NCBI RefSeq assembly: GCF_002251795.1
Contig: NZ_NOXU01000012.1
Span: forward strand, 1 to 49,357
DNA: 49,357 bases
From: Niveispirillum lacus
GTDB taxonomy: Bacteria; Pseudomonadota; Alphaproteobacteria; Azospirillales; Azospirillaceae
Direction of reading: 5' to 3'
Position numbers and translations under genes: made by a program. Every line of letters begins with the position of its first letter. The stretch's first letter is position 1. Below are positions 1 through 8,469 of this stretch, in pieces. The notes under the pieces were generated by a model, which had not been told where the DNA came from, ran no database searches, and saw only the letters and a program-made list of their open reading frames with translations.

Positions 1-53
1 ATGGTGCCGATGTTGCAGTGCGGCTTCGTCCGCTCAAACTTTGCCTTAGCCAT
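1..53 (-). CDS. tuf: Elongation factor Tu, first codons only (truncated by window edge)
   Basis: Read on the minus strand from the ATG at 53-51, the frame gives MAKAKFERTKPHCNIGT, the typical N-terminus of alphaproteobacterial EF-Tu, the GTPase that delivers aminoacyl-tRNA to the ribosome. An AGGA ribosome-binding motif lies about 5 bases upstream. Only 17 full codons are inside the window. The two minus-strand tRNA genes just upstream fit the widespread tRNA-Tyr/tRNA-Gly/tuf arrangement, so the three are probably co-transcribed. Confidence 0.93.
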   Translation of the reverse strand, partial: MAKAKFERTKPHCNIGT

Positions 54-117
54 GGTATCCTGTGCCCTTGCCTGCTGCGATCTCTAGAAGACGCCGGGTC
101 GTGGAAAACGGATTATC

Positions 118-191
118 TGGAGCGGGTGAAGGGAATCGAACCCTCGTCGTAAGCTTGGAAGGCTTCTGCTCTACCATTGAGCTACACCCGC
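118..191 (-). tRNA. tRNA-Gly (anticodon TCC)
   Basis: The reverse complement folds as a full cloverleaf. The acceptor arm is GCGGGTG/CACCCGC, the anticodon loop is CTTCCAA (TCC), the T loop contains GTTCGATTC, the discriminator is T, and the 3' CCA is encoded (bases 120-118). It sits between tRNA-Tyr and tuf on the same strand. Confidence 0.97.
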
Positions 192-269
192 ACGGATGTT
201 CACCCACTCAACCGTGCAACGCCACCACAAGCAGAACGGCGCGCCCCATATTCTGGGGCGCGCCTGAAC

Positions 270-354
270 TGGTGGAAGGGGCTGGATTCGAACCAGCGTA
301 CGCTATGCGGGCAGATTTACAGTCTGCTGCCTTTAACCACTCGGCCACCCTTCC
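270..354 (-). tRNA. tRNA-Tyr (anticodon GTA)
   Basis: The reverse complement is an 85-base class II tRNA with acceptor arm GGAAGGG/CCCTTCC. The anticodon stem-loop GCAGACTGTAAATCTGC has anticodon GTA. There is a long variable arm, a T loop with GGTTCGAATCC, and an encoded ACCA end. It is the first gene of the tRNA-Tyr/tRNA-Gly/tuf set. Confidence 0.97.
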
Positions 355-493
355 GCGGTGCCGTTCCCGGCCAACGGCCTGAACGGAGTGCGGGTTATAA
401 GGATTAAATCGTACCTGTCAACGCCAATCTGACATGCGTGTTCATTCTTTCTATCCGCTGGCGGAAATCCTGGCTTTGAACGAAAGTGCGTAA

Positions 494-1675
494 ATGAGAA
501 ACCGACCCCCCTCCCCCAAATCCGGTCGCCCCGGTGGCAAAGGCGGCGCCAGCGGTAGCGGCGCCGGACGCCCTGGCGGCCGTTCCCCCGCGCGCGACAC
601 CCGTCGTGACGATGACAATCCCCGCGCCGCGCGCGGTCCCAAGCCTGCGGGCAAGCCCGGCTTTGCCAAGCCGGCCCGCGACGGCGACGCGCGGCCCCCG
701 CGTGGCCCCCGCCGTGATGATGATACGCGCGGCGCGCGCACGGGCGGCGATGCCCGTCCGCCCCGTGGCCCCCGCCCCGAGCGGAGGGATGATCGCCGTG
801 ACGACCGGCGGGATGATCGGCGGCCGCCCCCCAGCCATGAACGGGGTGCGGCGGAACGCCGCCGTCCCCTGAGCGCGGCCGAGGAACTGGGTCTGGAAAC
901 CACCCCGCTGCGGGCCAGCACCGGACCGGCCCTGAACAAGCACAATCTCCTGTATGGTGTGCATGCCGCCGCCGCTGCCTGGGCGAACCCGCGCCGCCGT
1001 ATTCGTGACCTGTTTGTCACCGAGTCCGGCCTGGAGGCGCTGGAAGACGCATTCCAGAAGGCTTCCGACGCCGAACTGGACCGGCCCGAGCCGCGTCTGG
1101 TGGAGAAGGAGGAGATCGAGAAGTTGCTGCCGCCCGGCGCCGTTCACCAGGGGGTGGCCCTGTCCTGCGCGCCCCTGGCCGAGGTGGAGATCGAAGATAT
1201 TGTCGATGCCGCTGCCGAGGACCCGCTGGCCCTGGTGGTCGTGCTGGACCAGGTGACGGACCCGCACAATGTGGGGGCCATCCTGCGGTCGGCCGCCGCG
1301 TTCGGGGCCAAGGCCGTGATCGTACAGGACCGTCACGCCCCGCCCGTCACCGGCACCCTGGCCAAGACGGCATCGGGTGCGGTAGAGGCGGTGCCGCTGG
1401 TGCGTGTCACCAACCTGGCCCGCGCCATTGATCAGCTTAAGGCCGCCAGCTTCTGGACCGTCGCTTTGGCCGAATCAGGTGCGCGCCACCTGCATCAGGT
1501 CGACCTGTCGGGCCGCACGGCCCTGATTCTGGGCTCCGAAGGCGACGGTATTCGCCGCCTGACAGGGGAACGGGCCGATGAAATCGTCAAACTGCCCACG
1601 GGCGGCCCTGTTGGCAGCCTGAATGTTTCCACCGCAGCCGCCGTAGCCCTTTACGAGGTCGCTCGACGGCGCTAA
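494..1675 (+). CDS. rlmB: 23S rRNA (guanosine-2251-2'-O)-methyltransferase RlmB (TrmH/SpoU family) with long disordered N-terminus
   Basis: This 393-residue SPOUT methyltransferase should methylate the ribose of a peptidyl-transferase-loop guanosine in 23S rRNA. The three SpoU motifs are clear: DQVTDPHNVGAILRSAAAF near residue 252, LILGSEGDGIRR near 344, and GSLNVSTAAAVALYE near 374. Family members are usually about 250 residues; the excess is an N-terminal stretch of roughly 125 residues made almost only of Arg, Pro, Gly, Asp and Ala, with repeated GDARPPRGPR and RRDD units. This tail is probably disordered and RNA-binding (inference). The gene diverges from the tRNA-Tyr/Gly/tuf transcript. 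The 139 bases between tRNA-Tyr and the start hold no recognised motif. Confidence 0.9.
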   Translation: MRNRPPSPKSGRPGGKGGASGSGAGRPGGRSPARDTRRDDDNPRAARGPKPAGKPGFAKPARDGDARPPRGPRRDDDTRGARTGGDARPPRGPRPERRDDRRDDRRDDRRPPPSHERGAAERRRPLSAAEELGLETTPLRASTGPALNKHNLLYGVHAAAAAWANPRRRIRDLFVTESGLEALEDAFQKASDAELDRPEPRLVEKEEIEKLLPPGAVHQGVALSCAPLAEVEIEDIVDAAAEDPLALVVVLDQVTDPHNVGAILRSAAAFGAKAVIVQDRHAPPVTGTLAKTASGAVEAVPLVRVTNLARAIDQLKAASFWTVALAESGARHLHQVDLSGRTALILGSEGDGIRRLTGERADEIVKLPTGGPVGSLNVSTAAAVALYEVARRR

Positions 1676-1690
1676 TGTCCCGGCCCGGTC

Positions 1691-1712
1691 GCCGGAGGGG
1701 TTCCCCTCCGGC
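1691..1712 (+). terminator. 10-bp perfect hairpin after rlmB
   Basis: GCCGGAGGGG and CCCCTCCGGC are separated by only TT, so in practice about 8-9 pairs with a 4-base loop. It lies 15 bases past the rlmB stop and just before tRNA-Thr. No U tract follows, so it may act as a processing or pause element rather than a classical terminator. Confidence 0.45.
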
Positions 1713-1727
1713 ACCCCCGCCTGGATC

Positions 1728-1802
1728 GCCGGCTTAGCTCAGTGGTAGAGCAACCGCCTTGTAAGCGGTAGGTCGTCAGTTCAATCCTGACAGCCGGCAC
1801 CA
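1728..1802 (+). tRNA. tRNA-Thr (anticodon TGT)
   Basis: Full cloverleaf of 75 bases. The acceptor arm is GCCGGCT/AGCCGGC, the anticodon stem-loop ACCGCCTTGTAAGCGGT has anticodon TGT, the T loop is GTTCAATC, and the ACCA end is encoded. It lies on the plus strand downstream of rlmB. Confidence 0.97.
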
Positions 1803-1922
1803 GTGCCCTGCGGCGCTCTGCACCGCCTTTTTCTCTCTCCCAAACAGACATCTCCGGCCCTTGCGCCCCCGCGCTTGCCGCACTAGCGTGGCGGCACCAA
1901 TAAAGCTCGCGGGAGCCATAAA

Positions 1923-3953
1923 GTGTCTGTCAGCACCAATACCGCCACCTATCAGGGCGACGCCGTCCTGGCCGATCTGTTACGCGCCGACGGGATTGAC
2001 CGGACGGTCGCGTCCATCCGGGACCTGATTGCCGGCGTCAATGCCGCGCCGGATGGCGAACTGCCCGATGCCTGGCTGGACCTTGTTTCGGCCCGCCGAT
2101 CGGACGCGACGTCCGAGCAGTTGACGGCCCTGCGCGCCACCATCGACCGGCCCGCCGACCCGGCCAAGGGCGACCATGCGGCCCGGCTGGCGGCCTTGCG
2201 CGCGGAATTGAAGCGCCGGGGCCTGGACGGGTTCGTGGTGCCGCGCGCCGATGAATATCAGGGTGAATATGTGCCGCTGCGCGGCAGCCGTCTGGCCTGG
2301 ATCAGCGGCTTCACCGGGTCGGCAGGCGCCATCATCGTGCTGCTGGACAAGGCCGCCATCTTCATTGATGGCCGTTACACGATCCAGGCGCGCCAGGAAG
2401 TATCGCCCGGCCTGTTCAGCTACCACCACCTGATCGAGGAATTCCACGGCGACTGGGCGGCGGCGAACCTGCCGGCCGGTGCCAAGCTGGGCTTTGATCC
2501 CTGGATGCATACGGGCGCCTGGGCCGACAAGATGCGTGCCAGCCTGGGGCCAGCCGGGGTGGAACTGGTGGCAACTGAGGGCAGCCCTGTCGATGCCGTG
2601 TGGGAAGATCAGCCGCCGGCCCCGCTGGGCGTGGTCAATATCCAACCCCTGTCCGCCGCCGGCCGTGCCGCCGCTGACAAGCGTGCCGACATTGCCCACG
2701 CGCTGGCCAAGCTGAAAGCCGATGCCGCCGTGCTGACCCAGCCGGACAGCATCGCCTGGCTGTTGAATGTGCGCGGGGCCGATGTGCCCTGCACGCCGCT
2801 GCCTCTGTCCTTTGCCACCATCCGCGCCGACGGCAATGTCGACTGGTTCGTGGACCGGCGCAAGCTGGCACCGGGCCTGGAGGAGCATCTGGGCAATCAG
2901 GTCGCCATCCGCGCGCCGGAAGAGTTGGCCGGGGCGTTGGACAGTTTGGGTGCGGCGAGGGCGAAGGTCCGTCTGGATGGTGCCACCGCCGCGCTCTGGG
3001 TCGTGGACCGTCTGGCCAGGGCCGGGGCGGTGCTGGACCAGGGTGGTGATCCCTGCGTCCTGCCCAAGGCCGTGAAGAACCAGACCGAGATCGAGGGTGC
3101 GAAGGCCGCCCATCGCCGCGATGGTGCGGCCATGGTCCGCTTCCTGCGCTGGTTTGATGAAGAAGCGCCCAAGGGTGAGCTGGACGAGTTGACGGTCGTG
3201 GCGACGCTGCACAAGGCCCGCCAGGGCGCCGCCGATTTCCGGGGACCCAGTTTTGAGACCATCAGTGGTGCCGGCCCCAATGGTGCCATCGTCCATTACC
3301 GCGCCACCGAGGCCACCAACCGCCGCATTGAGAATAACAGCGTCTTCCTGCTGGATAGTGGCGGGCAGTATCTGGACGGCACCACAGATATTACCCGCAC
3401 CCTGGCCGTTGGTGATGTCGGGGCACAGGCGCGCCGGCACTTCACCCTGGTCCTGAAGGGCCATATCGCCCTGAACCGCGCCCGCTTCCCCGCCGGCACC
3501 GCCGGCAGCCAGTTGGATAGTCTGGCCCGCCAGTTCCTGTGGCAGCATGGGCTGGATTACGACCATGGCACCGGCCACGGTATCGGCAGCTACCTGTCCG
3601 TGCATGAAGGGCCGCAGCGCATCGGCAAGCAGCTCAATAGCGTCACTATCCTGCCCGGCATGATCTTTTCCAATGAGCCGGGCTATTATCTGGCCGGATC
3701 TTATGGGCTGCGCATGGAGAATCTGGAACTGGTGGTGCCGGTCGCCATTCCCGGTGCCGAACGGTCCATGCTGGGCTTTGAGACCCTGACACTCTGCCCC
3801 ATCGACCGCCGTATGGTGGACCGCGACCTGCTGACCGCGGACGAGCGTGACTGGCTTAACGCCTACCATGCGCGGGTCAAGGCGGAATTGAGCCCGCTGG
3901 TATCGGGCGATGATCTGGCCTGGCTGGAGCGGGCAACAGCTCCGTTATTGTAA
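1923..3953 (+). CDS. pepP: Xaa-Pro aminopeptidase (aminopeptidase P, M24 family, eukaryotic APP1-like)
   Basis: This cytoplasmic metallopeptidase removes an N-terminal residue preceding proline. The 676-residue protein has two creatinase-N-like domains, then a pita-bread M24 domain. Metal ligands are visible as Asp478 and Asp489 (DSGGQYLDGTTD), His552 (GTGHGIGS), Glu585 (SNEPGYY) and Glu599 (LRMEN). The 11-, 63- and 14-residue spacings match cytosolic APP1 rather than E. coli PepP. The GTG start is supported by GGGAG 7 bases upstream. The first ~80 residues precede the usual family start and have no recognised domain. It stands alone between tRNA-Thr and a convergent TetR gene. Confidence 0.9.
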   Translation: MSVSTNTATYQGDAVLADLLRADGIDRTVASIRDLIAGVNAAPDGELPDAWLDLVSARRSDATSEQLTALRATIDRPADPAKGDHAARLAALRAELKRRGLDGFVVPRADEYQGEYVPLRGSRLAWISGFTGSAGAIIVLLDKAAIFIDGRYTIQARQEVSPGLFSYHHLIEEFHGDWAAANLPAGAKLGFDPWMHTGAWADKMRASLGPAGVELVATEGSPVDAVWEDQPPAPLGVVNIQPLSAAGRAAADKRADIAHALAKLKADAAVLTQPDSIAWLLNVRGADVPCTPLPLSFATIRADGNVDWFVDRRKLAPGLEEHLGNQVAIRAPEELAGALDSLGAARAKVRLDGATAALWVVDRLARAGAVLDQGGDPCVLPKAVKNQTEIEGAKAAHRRDGAAMVRFLRWFDEEAPKGELDELTVVATLHKARQGAADFRGPSFETISGAGPNGAIVHYRATEATNRRIENNSVFLLDSGGQYLDGTTDITRTLAVGDVGAQARRHFTLVLKGHIALNRARFPAGTAGSQLDSLARQFLWQHGLDYDHGTGHGIGSYLSVHEGPQRIGKQLNSVTILPGMIFSNEPGYYLAGSYGLRMENLELVVPVAIPGAERSMLGFETLTLCPIDRRMVDRDLLTADERDWLNAYHARVKAELSPLVSGDDLAWLERATAPLL

Positions 3954-3961
3954 AGCGGGAC

Positions 3962-3992
3962 GTCGCCTGCGGCCCACAGGGCCGCAGGCGAC
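3962..3992. terminator. 14-bp perfect hairpin between convergent genes
   Basis: GTCGCCTGCGGCCC, loop ACA, then GGGCCGCAGGCGAC. It sits 8 bases after the aminopeptidase stop and 8 bases before the TetR stop on the other strand, so it can serve both transcripts. No U tract is present on either side. Confidence 0.65.
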
Positions 3993-4000
3993 CAACCCCA

Positions 4001-4681
4001 TCACCCCTTCGCCGTATAGGGCGCTTCCAACCCTGCCGTCACGTAATCGATGACGCGCGCGGCCACGGCCTCCAGATCATCCAACTGGCATAGGCCGCCC
4101 GACAGCGTTTCCAGACGTTTCATGTCTGTATAGAGCGAATGCTGCACGCCCATGGCGAAATGCAGCCGCCAATAGACCTCGTGCTGCGGCAGATGCGGCA
4201 GAGCACGGGCCAGCGACAGGGCAAAGCGCTGCAAATGCCCCACCTCCTTATCCAGCATTTCCCGCGCTTCTGCTGGACCATCGCCACGGGCAAAGGCCAC
4301 AAACTGGTTGTAAAGCGCCAGCCGGGTGGAGGTGAAGGAATAACGGATAGCGGGCAGGACCAGCGCCGCCACAATCTCCCGCACAGGCGGAGTGCCGCCG
4401 CCGGCCCGTTCCTCCGCCTCTCTCAGAAGTCGGGCACGGGCGCGGTTCAGTTCGATGGCGCCGCGCCGGAACAGCGCGATCAGCAGCGCATCCTTGGACC
4501 CGAAATGGTAATTCACGGCGGCCAGATTGACGCCGGCCGCCTGTGTCAGTTCCCGCAGCGACACGGCAGAGTAGGTTTTTTCCGCAAACAGCTTCTCTGC
4601 CGCGTCCAGGATCACCTCTTTTGTGTCCTGACGCCCCCCGGTTGTTTCCATGTCGGTCGCGATATCGGCCCCTGCCTTCAT
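4001..4681 (-). CDS. TetR/AcrR-family repressor, PsrA/CerR-like (likely fatty-acid beta-oxidation regulator)
   Basis: This 226-residue protein has a TetR-type N-terminal helix-turn-helix (residues ~18-65, with VSLRELTQAAGVNLAAVNYH) and an all-alpha ligand domain whose C-terminal part (YWRLHFAMGVQHSLYT) resembles PsrA-like regulators. PsrA proteins bind long-chain acyl-CoA or fatty acid and repress beta-oxidation genes (family knowledge). The gene diverges from the FadB-like gene. The shared intergenic region holds two boxes resembling the PsrA operator, so self-repression and control of the fad genes is the simplest reading (inference). The start could also be the Met 10 residues in. Confidence 0.75.
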   Translation of the reverse strand: MKAGADIATDMETTGGRQDTKEVILDAAEKLFAEKTYSAVSLRELTQAAGVNLAAVNYHFGSKDALLIALFRRGAIELNRARARLLREAEERAGGGTPPVREIVAALVLPAIRYSFTSTRLALYNQFVAFARGDGPAEAREMLDKEVGHLQRFALSLARALPHLPQHEVYWRLHFAMGVQHSLYTDMKRLETLSGGLCQLDDLEAVAARVIDYVTAGLEAPYTAKG

Positions 4682-4742
4682 CCTGTCCCGTCCCCAGTTC
4701 TACCCTGAACTGCCCCTTTCCGGGGCATTGTGAGTCCGTATC

Positions 4743-4754
4743 AAACGGCTGTTC
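4743..4754. promoter_or_regulatory. PsrA-like operator box, regulator-proximal (one mismatch)
   Basis: AAAC-GGCT-GTTC matches the pattern AAAC-N4-GTTT except for the last base. It sits 61 bases upstream of the TetR start codon. Flanking GTAT and ATAC extend the dyad. Confidence 0.45.
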
Positions 4755-4855
4755 ATACTTTACCGGGCGGCGGGGGCCGCGCCAACCATCCTGTAACACC
4801 ACCTATCCGCATGGCTGACGTAACGGAAGGTACCGGTCGCCGTTTGCATTGACTT

Positions 4856-4867
4856 AAACGCTTGTTT
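4856..4867. promoter_or_regulatory. PsrA-like operator box, fad-proximal (perfect palindrome)
   Basis: AAAC-GCTT-GTTT is a perfect inverted repeat with a 4-base spacer, as recalled for PsrA sites in Pseudomonas. It lies 66 bases upstream of the chosen fadB start. It argues against translation starting at the TTG inside it (4862). Confidence 0.55.
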
Positions 4868-4933
4868 GAAATTAGCATGACCCGCAAGGAAAAACGCGGT
4901 GCCATGCATTGGCGCCGGTACCAGGGGGAACCC

Positions 4934-7039
4934 ATGACCCAATCGCCCGTCCGTTATGACCGCCAGGGCGCGGTCGGCCTTATCACCGTGGACAGCCCGC
5001 CAGTGAACGCCCTGTCTCAGGCCGTACGCCAGGGCCTTTGGGACCGGGTGACCGAAGGGTTCCAAGACCCTGCTGTGACGGCCCTGGTCATCATGGGGGC
5101 GGGCCGCACCTTTATCGCCGGGGCCGATATTGCCGAATTCATCAAGGGCGGTATGGGCGAACCGGATCTGAACGACGTCAACGACCTGATCGAATCGGGA
5201 CCGAAGCCGGTGATCGCCGCCCTGCACGGCACAGCGCTGGGCGGCGGGCTGGAAGTGGCGTTGTCCTGCCATTACCGTGTAGCCGTGCCCAAGGCGCTGG
5301 TCGGCCTGCCGGAGGTGAAGCTGGGCATCCTGCCCGGTGGCGGCGGCACGCAGCGCCTGTCACGGCTGGTCGGGGCAAAGACGGCCATCGAAATGATCAC
5401 CAGCGGGGCCTTCATCCCGGCACCCAAGGCCCAGGCGTTGGGCATTATCGATCATGTGGGGGAGGGTGCGGACCCGCTTTCGGTCGCGCTGGCCTTTGCC
5501 GCCACCCTGCCCGCCGGCCCGCACAAGCGGACGCGCGACCGGGAGGACGGTCTGGCCGCCGACCGGGGCAGCAGCGTGTTTGCCGAGGCACGGGCCGCCC
5601 TGGCCAAGTCCGCCCGCAACCAGTTCGCGCCGCAGCGCTGTGTCGATGCGGTGGAAGCCGCCTTCACCCTGCCGTTTGACGAGGGGCTGACGCGCGAGCG
5701 CGAGCTGTTCATGCAATGCATGGCGCATGATCAGGCCAAGGCCCTGATCCATGTGTTCTTCGCCGAACGCGCCGTCACCAAGATCCCCGACGTACCGCCC
5801 AGCGTGACCCCGCGCAAGATTGGCCAGGTGGCGGTGCTGGGCAGCGGCACCATGGGCGGCGGCATCGCCATGAATTTTGTCAATGCCGGTATCCCCGTGC
5901 GCCTGCTGGACCTGGATCAAGCAGCCCTGGACCGGGGTATGGGCGTCATCGCCAAGAACTATGCCGGGACGGTCGCCAAGGGCAAGCTGTCCCAGGCGGA
6001 GATGGACAAGCGCCTGTCCCTGATCCAACCCACCACCGACTATGCCGATCTGGCCGATGCCGACCTGATCGTGGAAGCGGTGTTTGAGGATGCGGACGTG
6101 AAGGCCAAGGTCTTCCGCCGCCTGGATGAGGTGGCAAAGCCCGGTGCCATCCTGGCCTCCAACACCTCAACGCTGGACCTTGACGCCATTGCCGCCAACA
6201 CCGGACGGCCCGCCGACGTGATCGGCATGCATTTTTTCAGCCCGGCCAATGTGATGAAGCTGCTGGAGGTGGTGCGCGGCAAGCACACCGCCCCCGATGT
6301 CATCGCCACCGCCATGGCCGTGGGCAAGCAGATTGGGAAAGTCAGCGTCCTGGTCGGCAATTGCGACGGCTTTGTTGGCAACCGCATGGTGCAATATTAC
6401 GCGACGGAGGCGCAGCGTCTGGTGATCGAGGGGGCCTCCATCGAACAGGTGGATCAGGCGGCCCTGGAATTCGGTCTGGCCATGGGCCCGTTCGCCATGG
6501 GTGATCTGGCCGGGCTGGACGTCATGGCCTTTATTCGCGCCCGCCGCGTGGCCGCCGGCCTGATCTATGGTACGCCCCTCTCCGACCGGATTGATCCCGC
6601 CCGCAAGGGGCAGAAGAACGGGCGCGGCTGGTACCGGTATGAACCGGGTAACCGCACGCCCCTGCCCGACCCCGAAGTGACGGCCATGATCGACGCCTAT
6701 CGCGCCGAACGCGGCATTACGCCCCGCACCTTCACGCACGAGGACATCGCCAAGCGCCTGATCTATGCGCTGGTGAATGAGGGCGCCAAGATCCTGGAAG
6801 AGGGCATGGCGCTCAGGGCCGGCGATATCGACATTGTCTATATCTACGGTTACGGCTTCCCTGCCTGGCGCGGCGGGCCCATGAAGTTCGCGGAACTGTC
6901 GGGCCTGGACCAGGTCCTGGCCGATATCACCCGCTACCACGCTGATGCCGTCGCGGCGGGTGACGCCGACGGTGCCTATTGGGAACCGGCCCCCCTCCTG
7001 AAGCGGTTGGTGGCGGAAGGGAGGAAGGGGTTCGGATGA
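4934..7039 (+). CDS. fadB: Multifunctional enoyl-CoA hydratase / 3-hydroxyacyl-CoA dehydrogenase (FadB/FadJ-like)
   Basis: This 701-residue enzyme carries out two beta-oxidation steps: hydration of enoyl-CoA and NAD-dependent oxidation of the hydroxyacyl-CoA. The N-terminal crotonase domain (1-~190) shows the oxyanion-hole segments FIAGADIAEF and GTALGGGLEVAL, plus PEVKLGILPGGGGTQRL. The dehydrogenase domain has the NAD motif GSGTMGGGIAMNF near residue 303, then SNTSTL, MHFFSPANVMKLLEVV and GNCDGFVGNRM. The C-terminal helical domain ends near FPAWRGGPM. The ATG is preceded by AGGGGGA. The frame runs open upstream to a TTG at 4862, but that codon lies in an operator. An acyl-CoA dehydrogenase follows; no thiolase partner is in the window. 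Confidence 0.93.
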   Translation: MTQSPVRYDRQGAVGLITVDSPPVNALSQAVRQGLWDRVTEGFQDPAVTALVIMGAGRTFIAGADIAEFIKGGMGEPDLNDVNDLIESGPKPVIAALHGTALGGGLEVALSCHYRVAVPKALVGLPEVKLGILPGGGGTQRLSRLVGAKTAIEMITSGAFIPAPKAQALGIIDHVGEGADPLSVALAFAATLPAGPHKRTRDREDGLAADRGSSVFAEARAALAKSARNQFAPQRCVDAVEAAFTLPFDEGLTRERELFMQCMAHDQAKALIHVFFAERAVTKIPDVPPSVTPRKIGQVAVLGSGTMGGGIAMNFVNAGIPVRLLDLDQAALDRGMGVIAKNYAGTVAKGKLSQAEMDKRLSLIQPTTDYADLADADLIVEAVFEDADVKAKVFRRLDEVAKPGAILASNTSTLDLDAIAANTGRPADVIGMHFFSPANVMKLLEVVRGKHTAPDVIATAMAVGKQIGKVSVLVGNCDGFVGNRMVQYYATEAQRLVIEGASIEQVDQAALEFGLAMGPFAMGDLAGLDVMAFIRARRVAAGLIYGTPLSDRIDPARKGQKNGRGWYRYEPGNRTPLPDPEVTAMIDAYRAERGITPRTFTHEDIAKRLIYALVNEGAKILEEGMALRAGDIDIVYIYGYGFPAWRGGPMKFAELSGLDQVLADITRYHADAVAAGDADGAYWEPAPLLKRLVAEGRKGFG

Positions 7040-7090
7040 GCATCCGCCCATCCTGCCGCACTTCCCCTCCCCTTGATGAGAGCCAACGCC

Positions 7091-8308
7091 ATGACCGCCA
7101 TATTCGAAATGTCGCCCCGTGCCCGTGACCTGCATGAGCGGGTTACCGCCTTCATGGACGCCTATATCTACCCCAACGAGAAGGCGCTTGCCGCGCAGGT
7201 CGCCGCGGGACCGACACGGTGGAAGCCGGTACCGCTCTTGGAAGAGTTGAAGGCCAAGGCCCGCCAAGCTGGCCTGTGGAACCTGTTCCTGCCGGAAAGC
7301 GACCTGGGTGCGGGCCTGACCAATCTGGAATATGCCCCGCTCTGCGAGATTATGGGGCGCAGCCATTGGGCGCCGGAAGTGTTCAACTGCTCGGCCCCGG
7401 ATACCGGCAATATGGAAGTGCTGGTGCGGTACGGTACCGAAGAACACAAGGAACGCTGGCTGAAACCGCTGCTGGCCGGCGAAATTCGCTCCGCCTTTGC
7501 CATGACGGAGCCGGAGGTCGCCTCCTCTGATGCCACCAACATCGCCACCCGCATCATCCGTGACGGCGATGATTATGTGATCAATGGCCGCAAATGGTGG
7601 ATCAGCGGGGCCAGCGACACACGTTGCAAGATCATGATCGTGATGGGCAAGACCGTCCCGGACGGGGCCGACCGCCACCGTCAGCAATCCATGATCCTGG
7701 TCCCCACCGACACGCCAGGCGTGACGGTCAAGCGGCCCCTGCCCGTCTTCGGCTATGACGACGCCCCGCATGGTCATTCCGAGGTGCTGTTCGACAATGT
7801 ACGCGTGCCGGCCAGCAACCTGCTGCTGGGGGAAGGGCGGGGGTTTGAGATCGCGCAGGGCCGCCTGGGGCCGGGCCGCATCCACCATTGCATGCGCCTG
7901 ATCGGCGCGTCGGAGCGCGCGCTGGAACTGATGTGTCAGCGGCTTTCCACCCGTGTGGCCTTTGGCAAGCCGGTGGCGGCACAGTCGATCTGGCTGGAAC
8001 GTATTGCGGATGCCCGTATCGCCATTGATCAGGCCCGGCTGCTGACCCTGCAGGCCGCTCACATGATGGATACGGTGGGCAACAAGGTGGCCAAGGCTCA
8101 AATCGCCATGATCAAGGTCGTGGCCCCCAATGTCGCCTGTCAGGTCATCGATATGGCCATCCAGGCCCATGGCGGCGGCGGCGTCTGCGACGATTTCCCG
8201 CTGGCCTGGGCTTATGCCAGTGCCCGCACCCTGCGCATCGCCGACGGCCCGGATGAGGTCCATCGCAACCAGATCGGCAAGATGGAGTTGGGCAAGTATC
8301 GGGGGTGA
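7091..8308 (+). CDS. Acyl-CoA dehydrogenase, ACAD10/ACAD11-like
   Basis: This 405-residue flavoenzyme makes the first, alpha-beta-desaturating step on an acyl-CoA. Recognisable pieces include [33 protein letters not shown], the flavin/substrate segment [27 protein letters not shown], and [14 protein letters not shown]. These resemble the ACAD10/11 group more than short-chain dehydrogenases. At the position of the usual EGT catalytic motif the sequence is ADGPDEVHR, so the catalytic Glu may be replaced by Asp (alignment by eye). GATGAGAG stands 8 bases before this ATG; the frame also has an ATG at 7076. It lies 51 bases after fadB, probably in the same operon. Confidence 0.88.
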   Translation: MTAIFEMSPRARDLHERVTAFMDAYIYPNEKALAAQVAAGPTRWKPVPLLEELKAKARQAGLWNLFLPESDLGAGLTNLEYAPLCEIMGRSHWAPEVFNCSAPDTGNMEVLVRYGTEEHKERWLKPLLAGEIRSAFAMTEPEVASSDATNIATRIIRDGDDYVINGRKWWISGASDTRCKIMIVMGKTVPDGADRHRQQSMILVPTDTPGVTVKRPLPVFGYDDAPHGHSEVLFDNVRVPASNLLLGEGRGFEIAQGRLGPGRIHHCMRLIGASERALELMCQRLSTRVAFGKPVAAQSIWLERIADARIAIDQARLLTLQAAHMMDTVGNKVAKAQIAMIKVVAPNVACQVIDMAIQAHGGGGVCDDFPLAWAYASARTLRIADGPDEVHRNQIGKMELGKYRG

Positions 8309-8434
8309 ATGACGGCACGCCCTGAAAAGACACGCCCCCCTCCGGTCGTCGCCGACTTTGCAACAGCCAGCATTTTCCACTTGCCCAGGCATTGATTCCG
8401 ATATGTTTTGGCACACATACGGACGCATTCAAAA

Positions 8435-8455
8435 AAGGCCCGGAAAACGGGCCTT
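8435..8455. terminator. 8-bp hairpin with an A6 tract on its left
   Basis: AAGGCCCG, loop GAAAA, CGGGCCTT. Read on the minus strand it ends in CTTTTTT, a textbook intrinsic terminator, but no minus-strand gene leads into it. On the plus strand it ends 15 bases before the next start codon and could end the fad transcript or shape the next leader. Confidence 0.4.
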
Positions 8456-8469
8456 GGGGGGAATCATCT

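Noticed and set aside
1980-3869. 629-codon minus-strand open frame
   Set aside because: Shadow of the aminopeptidase P gene; His/Gln/Gly-rich composition typical of antisense frames.
4862-4933. Upstream extension of the FadB-like frame to a TTG codon
   Set aside because: The TTG lies inside a perfect operator-like palindrome, the extra residues do not resemble the family, and the ATG at 4934 has a strong ribosome-binding site.
6167-8428. 753-codon minus-strand open frame
   Set aside because: It lies antisense to two clear enzyme genes, is low in recognisable domains, and reads as a GC-rich shadow frame.
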